A stretch of 64,000 nucleotides of DNA from assembly GCA_037176725.1 (NCBI GenBank), contig JAZBRS010000026.1, positions 55,530,501 to 55,594,500 of the forward strand. The letters are read 5' to 3'. A program made the translations under genes and the position numbers. The DNA comes from Posidonia oceanica. Its lineage: Eukaryota > Streptophyta > Magnoliopsida > Alismatales > Posidoniaceae. The number at the start of each line of letters is the position of its first letter. Positions within the stretch are counted from its first letter, which is position 1. Of this stretch, positions 58,074 through 64,000 are shown in pieces. Under the pieces are notes generated by a model. That model did not search any database. It saw nothing but the letters and a program-made list of their open reading frames with translations, and was not told the origin of the DNA.

Positions 58074-58090
58074 GATGCCCCTCCCTGAGC
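58074..58090 (-). promoter_or_regulatory. Polypurine tract of element G
   Basis: Minus strand GCTCAGGGAGGGGCATC directly before the LTR. It is identical to the tract of element D. Confidence 0.85.
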
Positions 58091-58539
58091 GAGGTCAAAC
58101 GAAGCGAGACCGTGGCTCAGGGGTGACAAAGACACCCCACCTGACGCCAAAGAGAGCCAAGTGTTGCTGTAGGCGTGAGTCACTTATCCGGTGGATACGC
58201 CGGAGATCATGACCCGCCGCCAAAATGCGAATGCAAAATGCAGATGTGAATGCTGATGCGATGCAGATGCGAATGCTGATGCGATGTAGATGCAAATGCC
58301 GATATGAGTGCTGATTCCATGCTGATATGCTACCGATGTTAATGCTGATGTTGAACCAATATGCTAATGGTGTGCTGCGCCAGGCTCCGCTAAGGGAGGC
58401 CCGAGCGATGCATGCATGTGATGCGAGATGTGACCCTACTGGGGAGAACATGCGATGATCGTGTGTATGATGCTGATGCTGCTATCTAGCATGTAATGCT
58501 GATGCAATGAATTATGAGTTGACAGACTCATTACCAGAT

Positions 58540-58680
58540 AGTTTGGGTTATCAGCCTGAGGAAGGGATGCCAGACAGGGTGACGGTTATCGACCGAGCAG
58601 TTAGGGCTGCCAGCCTAGAAAAGCAAGGGGCTTGACAATTTGATGGGTGTCAACCAAGCAGTTAGGGCTGCCCGCCCGCA
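58540..58680 (-). repeat. GCAGTTAGGGCTGCC repeats in tail of G
   Basis: Three degenerate units containing GAGCAGTTAGGGCTGCCAGC or TAGTTTGGGTTATCAGCC. The same unit occurs in the tail of D and after gag B, and once more near 60,420. Confidence 0.85.
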
Positions 58681-58689
58681 GGGGAACAG

Positions 58690-60265
58690 ATGCAGCTCGT
58701 CCTCACCCGAGGAAGCAAGCAAGCGGCCAGAGCCACGCAAAGGGGGCAGGATTCCAAGAACGTGCGAGGGAAGAGGCATCTCTTCCGGCCGAACTGGAAG
58801 GCAAGCAAGAAAGGAAGAAAGGGGAAGGGCAAGCGTGGGCATCGTCTGCCCAGAGCGAAGCCACGCAAGGGTTGATCCTCGCACGATGATACAGAGAAGG
58901 ACTCCGAGCATACAGGGTCCGAGAAGAGCTTGTCCTCGCCCGAGGAAGCAAGCACGGTCTCCGTGTAGACGGAGCTGGAAAAGGCTTATCCTCGCCCGAG
59001 GAAGCAAGCGGGGGATTCCACGCGAACGGAATCTAGGGGGGCTTGTCCTCACCTGAGGAAGCAAGCGGGGCCTGATCCTCACCCGAGGAAATAGACAAGG
59101 GACTTCGTCTGCATGGAGCGAAGTCGCCAAAGGGGCTCGTCCCCGGCCAGGGAAACAAGCGGGCCTGATCCTTACCCGAGGATACAAGGGGGACTTCGTC
59201 CGCACGGAGCAAAGTCGCAGGAGGCTTGTCCTCGCACGAGGAAGCAAGCAAGCAAGCTTGTCCTTGCCCGAGGAAGCAAGCGAGCCTGATCCTTGTACAA
59301 GGAAATAGGGAGGGGACCTCATTTGCACGGAGCGAGGTCACCGAGGGGGCTTGTCCTCGCACGAGGAAACAAGCGGGCCTGATTCTCGCCCGAGGAAATA
59401 GGGGGACTTCGTTCGCACGGAGCGAAGTCGCAGGGGGCTTGTCCTCGCATGAGGAAGCAAGCAAGCAGGCTTGTCCTTGTCCGAGGAAGCAAGCAGGCGA
59501 GACTCCGTCTGCATGGAGTGGAGCCTCACGAAAAGAAAAAAGGCTTGTCCTCGCCCGAGGAAGCAAGCAGGAGGGGAAGAAGAAAGAAGCTTGTCCTCGC
59601 CCGAAGAAGCAAGCAGGCGGGACTCCGTCCGCTCGGAGCGGAGTCTCACGAAAAGGAAAAAGAGGGCTTGTCCTCGCACGAGGAAGCAAGCAGGGAAGGA
59701 AAAAGGCTTGTCCTCACCCGAGGAAGCAAGCAGGCGGGACTCCATCTGCACGGAGTAGAGTCGCGCGAGAAAAAAAGGCTTGTCCTCTCCCGAGGAAGCA
59801 AGCAGGCTTGTCCTCACCCGAGGAAGCACGCAAGCGGGACCCCGTCTGCCCGGAGCAGAGTCGCGTGGAAGGAAAGAAGAAAGAGGCTTGTCCTCCCTCG
59901 AGGAAGCAAGCAAGCTTGTCCTCGCCCAAGGAAGCAAGCAGGGGACTTTGTCCGCACGGAGCGAAGTTGCCAAAAGGGGCTTGTCCTCGCACGAGGAAAC
60001 AAGGGGGCACGCATACGCTTGTCCTCGGCCGAGGAACAAGCGGGCCTGATCCTCGCCCGAGGAAACAGGGAAACTCCATCCGCATGGAGTTGCGCTGGGG
60101 CTTGTCCTCGCACGAGGAAGCAAGCGGGGCTTGATCCTCACCCGAGGAAACAAGGAGGGGCTCTGTCTGCACAGAGCCCAGCAAAGGCTTGTCGTTGCCC
60201 GAGGAAGCAAGCAGGCATGACCTCGCATGAGGAAACAGGCAAGGGACTTCGTCCGCACGGAGCAA
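58690..60265 (-). repeat. Array of two alternating hairpin repeats in the 3' region of G
   Basis: More than 20 copies of hairpin type I (arms GCTTG..TCCTCG and CGAGGA..CAAGC, short CCC-like loop) alternate with about 12 copies of hairpin type II (arms GACTTCG/CGAAGTC around an inner TCCG/CGGA stem with a short loop). Spacers are short and G- or AAG-rich. In several copies both arms have changed together so that pairing is kept. All long frames through the array, on both strands, are consequences of its repeats and are not genes. Tat-lineage elements are known to carry variable tandem repeats in this 3' region. Confidence 0.92.
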
Positions 60266-60499
60266 AGTCGCGCAATAAGAACAGAAGGGGGAAGGGGAGC
60301 GATACCAGAGGGCAGCCAAAAAAGATGCCCCTGGTATCAAGAATGATACTAGGGGATAGCTGAAGCGTCCCTGGCATCGAGAAAACAGAGAATGCAGACA
60401 AAACTGACATGTTTGCCAAACGAGTAGTTAGGGATACCAGCCCGGAGCGATTCGGGCAAAAGCGATTACGACGCTGCTTGCTTGAAGGCGGCATGGGTT

Positions 60500-60605
60500 T
60501 GCAGAGGTTTTGGCATGCATGTTGATTGCAGGGGGAGCTATGCTGCAGCTCCCTTGCTGGTTGCATGTTGCTTGCAGGGGGAACTTTGCTCTAGCTCCCT
60601 TGCTG
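60500..60605 (-). repeat. Two further hairpins beside the array
   Basis: GGGAGCT ... AGCTCCC near 60,533-60,554 and a second, one-mismatch copy near 60,578-60,600, each followed by CTTGCTG and a GTTGCATGTTG word. Confidence 0.75.
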
Positions 60606-60820
60606 AGAGTCCTGGTTGCATGTTGTTAACTCTCTGAAGTGCTTCATGCGTGTCCTGCAGCATCCTGGTAGGAACAAATATGTATATGGCAGGGCATGTA
60701 ACACAAACAAATGGCGTGAAATGTCTTTGTATAGATTGAATCTCTGGTTACACACCTATGCTAGGCCAAAAGATACAGCATGATTCAAAAGCTAAGCAAA
60801 CAAGCAACTGCACAGATGCC

Positions 60821-62164
60821 TTAGTTGAGTCGAGCCTTCTTTGCTTTCTTGGTGTCAGGGAACTGGGGGGCGCCAGGCGGGATCTTGCAGATGGGCCAGA
60901 GTTCCTGCACCTCAGTGACATACTCAGGAGTGCATCTTGAGCCCTTTACAGCCGCGATGTCCGTCGACTACACTCCATGCTGCATCAGGTCAGCTAGTTC
61001 CGTTGTGGCAGCAGCTAAACTGAGAGGGTATGTCTACAGGAGCCTGGGCACGGTGCTATCAACAAAGGTGCCCTGCCAGAAGCCAAACGGCCGCATGACT
61101 CGGATAGGGTGGTACTCCACACCTCCGGTGAATCCTGGCAGCACGACAAGTCGCATGTCGTGGGCGCCAAAGAAGACAGTGAATGGCTCAGCTGTGGATG
61201 GGATGATATGCCAAGTTACTGCATCATCCGTCAGCTCAGACAGCTTCTTGTACTCCTCTGGGACGCTCTTGATGCTCCTTGCATGGCCGCTGCTGCAGTA
61301 TGCTTCGATGGCATGCCTCTGAGGGCACAGAATGTCCATCTCTAGGTGTGTAGCTAGCCAAATCTGCACGAGTGCTCCGTAGCCGTGGAAGTGGCGGCAG
61401 CGGTGTGCGACGCGGTCCAGTCCACGGTAAGTTTCTGCTAGGACGACTAGTGCCAGGCCAATCTACCGGGTCACCACTGCAAGTGCAATCTCAGCAATCT
61501 CGATGGCAACTGTCATCCGGCCATGCGTGAAGATCAACACGCCTAGGAAGCGGGTGACAAACCCCTGGAGCCACAGCTCGTCTCCGAGTTCAACATGCTT
61601 TTCCATAGTTTCATCAAAGTATGCTAGGCGAAGCATGGGCGTGAGCCCGCTGGTGCAGATCAGTCTTTGCTGGCAACCTTCTGTAGAGAGCCTAGATAGT
61701 TGGCTCAGGACTGTAATATACCTATCACACCTTATAAAAATAGTTGGCCCCATGATCTTGGAGAAACCGCAGATCCGGTGTACTTCCTCTAGCGTAGGCA
61801 TTAGCTCTGTCCTGCCAAAGCGAAAGACATGGTGCGCTGGTTTCCAGAACCTTGCAGCAGTGCACAGGAGATGCCAGCTTACTTCAACATCAGCGGCCTA
61901 CAGAAGCTTGGATGGAATGCCCCATGTGCGCAGCTTCTCGCGGTCAGCTTTAGTGAGCTTGCCAACCCACTCTCGTAGGGCATTCGAGCAGTGCATCGGG
62001 GTGACCAGAGTAGGATAACCCATTGCATGGGAGGGAGAATGCAGGCTGCTGGTGTAGCCAAGGTTGTAGTTTATCAGATTAGATACAAGCATGTAACCAC
62101 TGGCTAACAAAGAAGTAGATTTCGAAACTAGCAAAGCAGTTTTAGCATGTTCAACAATTAGCAT
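60821..62164 (-). pseudogene. Extra open reading frame of element G, with four amber stops
   Basis: A single reading frame of 448 codons runs from ATG at 62,164 to TAA at 60,821, interrupted only by four TAG codons (61,898, 61,463, 61,034 and 60,968). Text includes LREWVGKLTKADREKLRTWG, RTELMPTLEEVHRICGFSK, LGVLIFTHGRMTVAIEIAEI, QIWLATHLEM and GGVEYHPIRVMRPFGFWQG, and a Lys-rich end (PDTKKAKKARLN). The patterns recall the plant DUF7745 / plant mobile domain-like proteins found in other plant retroelements; that is from memory and not verified. The function of the product is unknown. Confidence 0.7.
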
Positions 62165-63346
62165 TCAGAGTGCAGGGACTAAGCATATTCAAACAAGGCA
62201 GCTCTGCTTGCACAGGAGAATGGCTGGTCAGAGCTCTAGACCAGTGCAGCTTGACGGAGGTCAATGCATGCTTGATAGAAGTACTGTCTCAGTGTTGAGC
62301 TTAGCCTTGCAGGGCAGGATGATAGAAGAAAGGGGAATGATTGATGCTGTGCATGCATGCATGGTTTATGATTGATATGCGTGGATATATGCAGGAATTA
62401 CGATCGATGTGCTGTAGATGTATGCATGATTTTTGATATGCTGTAGATATATGCATGATTTTTGATATGCTGTAGCCCTCAACATATGGAGTGCTTAGCA
62501 CCTGCTACAGAGGAAGAGAGGAGTTTCTGACTCACTGGACTCTACTCAAACTCCTAACTTGCTGGTGGCACTCTGGAAAAGGTTGTTGCAGTGCTTGGGT
62601 GGTGGGTAGTGAGGACAGGCACTGGGCCAAACTCTCAAGGACCTACACTTACTCTTTTCATTTTTGCTTCTTTTGCTCCCTCATAGGCATGCAGGTTTCC
62701 CCTATCCCTAACTTGGAGGTAATAGGCACCTGGCTTGAAGCTGGGGAGCTGCTTGCTAGACAAGGGTGGCTAGACCCTGCGGGATTTGTAGGTTTGCTAG
62801 GCGCGAACTTCGACTCCTCTCCAAGGTAAGTAGGAGGGACGAGGTTACGCTGCACGCCTCTATCTCTAGGGCCTTCTTCTGCCTTCACCTTCTATTTGCT
62901 CTTTTCTTTTATGCCCATGCTCAGACATATATTCTTTCACAGCTCACACTCTTGCTCACACCCTAGCATTTTATCTCCCTCAGGAGGTGCAAGTCCTAGG
63001 GGGTTTGGATATTTTGCCTGTTCTCATTGAGTGGTGGCTCCCTCACTAGCTGAGGCATCTAAATAGTGTCAGGTGAGGCAGGGTAGACTCCTTCTAGAGC
63101 AGTCAAGCACGTCCGATTTCATCATCGGGCGGAATGCAATGCAAGATGATATTTTTGCCTTTTTGCTTTGCTTTTTGCTTTTTTTCGAATGGGATATGCT
63201 TGAAAAGAAAGAAATGCATGGAGATGTACAAATGCGGGGGTGCGAATGCAAGAAGTAGGATAAAGAGGGATGCATGAGGATGTACATAAGGTGGAAATGC
63301 TAAGGGACAGGACAGGGATCAAGAGATCTGCAAGGCGAGCGTCGAA
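62165..63346 (-). other. Spacer between integrase and the extra ORF of G
   Basis: No coding sequence is supported. It includes repeats of GATATGCTGTAGATATATGC and TGCATGATTTTTGATATGC at 62,385-62,480. Confidence 0.6.
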
Positions 63347-64000
63347 CTACTGATAGTACTTCTTGAGGTAGCATGCGTTGACCGGCTCTGACTGCCTAAC
63401 CTGGTCCATGTACTCAAGAATTGCTGCACCACCTGAGAATGCCTGCTTGACCACAAAGGGGCTGCGCCAGTTGGGTCGGAATTTGCCTCGACCGTCTGGT
63501 AGGTGGATGGCTCGAAGAATGAGATCCCTTGGCTAGAAGCTTCTAGACCGCACTTTCTTCAAGTAGCTCTAGCCATCTACTTTTGGTAGCAGCGAGCGTT
63601 GTGCATTGCTTGCAATCTGCGCTCTTCAATCAGGTTGAGTTGGGCACAGCGGTCTTCGACCCACTCTGCTTCTTCCAGCTCAGCTTCTCGTAGGATCCGC
63701 AGCGAGGGGATCTCTACTTCGATGGGTAGCACTGCCTCCATGCCGTACGCCAGCGAGTACGGGGTGGCTCCTGTCGAGGTCTGCACTGATGTCCTGTATG
63801 CCCAGAGTGCGTACGGAAGCTTGTCATGCCAGTCTTTGTGGGTCACTACCATCTTTTTCATTATTTTCACAATGTTTTTGTTGGTAGACTCCACTGCTCC
63901 ATTCATCTGCGGCCGATAGGGTGAGGATCTGTGATGCTTGATCTGGAGGTTTTGTGGGTACTCCTCGATCCTCTTTGCAATGAAGTTCGAGCCGTTATCA
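63347..64000 (-). pseudogene. gypsy integrase, C-terminal part, element G
   Basis: End of pol, inserting the cDNA. From the right edge: SSPYRPQMNGAVESTNKNIV (about 63,940-63,880), holding the last acidic residue of the DDE triad; then WHDKLPYALWAYRTSVQTST and LAYGMEAVLPIEVEIPSLRI, typical of the Tat lineage. After ARCYQK a TAG (63,577) and TGA appear, then a frame change, and the C-terminus continues in another frame (RAIHLPDGRGKFRPNWRSPF, NACYLKKYYQ) to a stop at 63,347. Broken at the C-terminal side. The catalytic D residues lie outside the window. Confidence 0.9.

Larger units (their letters stand above)
53025..64000 (-). mobile_element. Element G: Ty3/gypsy (Tat/Ogre-like) retrotransposon, 3' part
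   Basis: Minus-strand element entering from the right edge. In its own 5'-3' order it shows the end of integrase (64,000-63,347), a spacer, an extra open reading frame (62,164-60,821), an untranslated region with a hairpin array (60,265-58,690), a polypurine tract and the 3' LTR (58,073-53,025). An extra frame after integrase is reported for the Retand-type branch of the Tat lineage. CCACG at 53,020-53,024 is the expected target site in LTR F. Confidence 0.88.

Noticed and set aside
58690..60265. CRISPR-like look of the alternating repeats
   Set aside because: This is plant DNA, repeats vary, spacers are not unique sequences of constant length, and no cas genes are present.
59226..60363. Frames of about 300 codons on both strands through the G tail array
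   Set aside because: They exist only because hairpin units repeat without stops. Composition is extreme, both strands are open and no domain is visible.

Overview
This window is flowering-plant nuclear DNA from a repeat-rich intergenic region. Four things show this: Ty3/gypsy and Ty1/copia LTR retrotransposons, a plant L1-type LINE, TTTAGGG telomere-like repeats, and a four-exon polygalacturonase gene with GT-AG introns. The species cannot be told from sequence reading alone. I see no tRNA, rRNA, CRISPR or prokaryotic feature. The only recognisable host gene is a decayed pollen-type (exo-)polygalacturonase at 35,674-37,227.

Left part (1-35,242) is one deep nest of insertions. Oldest to youngest, as read from what interrupts what: a copia element (H, minus, 31,866-35,242); a gypsy Tat-like element (D, plus) inserted in H, of which the 3' tail and 3' LTR are seen (27,903-31,865); an LTR (C, plus, 25,904-27,902) inserted in the tail of D; a gypsy element (B, minus, 15,809-25,903) inserted in LTR C; a gypsy element (A, minus, 1-15,808) inserted in B; and a complete 5.8-kb solo LTR (S, plus, 6,690-12,508, target duplication ACTAG) inside the LTR of A. 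A, B, C, D, E, F, G and S share the LTR start TGTAGACACCCC or TGTTGACACCCC. Elements with a visible primer site use one for a tRNA other than initiator Met.

Middle part (35,243-52,444): the polygalacturonase pseudogene with a duplicated promoter-side segment on both sides; a degenerate gypsy protease remnant (39,762-40,618); a 2.3-kb gypsy 3' LTR (E) joined abruptly to an Athila-like element (J) with a tRNA-Asp type primer site; a plus-strand copia element (I) whose reverse transcriptase was split by J; an unrecognised coding-like fragment; and a 5'-truncated LINE on the minus strand.

Right part (52,445-64,000): LTR F (plus) is interrupted by element G (minus). G shows its 3' LTR, polypurine tract, an unusual array of hairpin-forming repeats in the 3' untranslated region (58,690-60,265), an extra open reading frame carrying four amber stops (60,821-62,164), and the end of its integrase at the window edge.

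Most broken frames here are broken by TAG codons at Gln positions, as expected from deamination of methylated CAG. The most unusual item is the hairpin array, where both arms of the stems change together.
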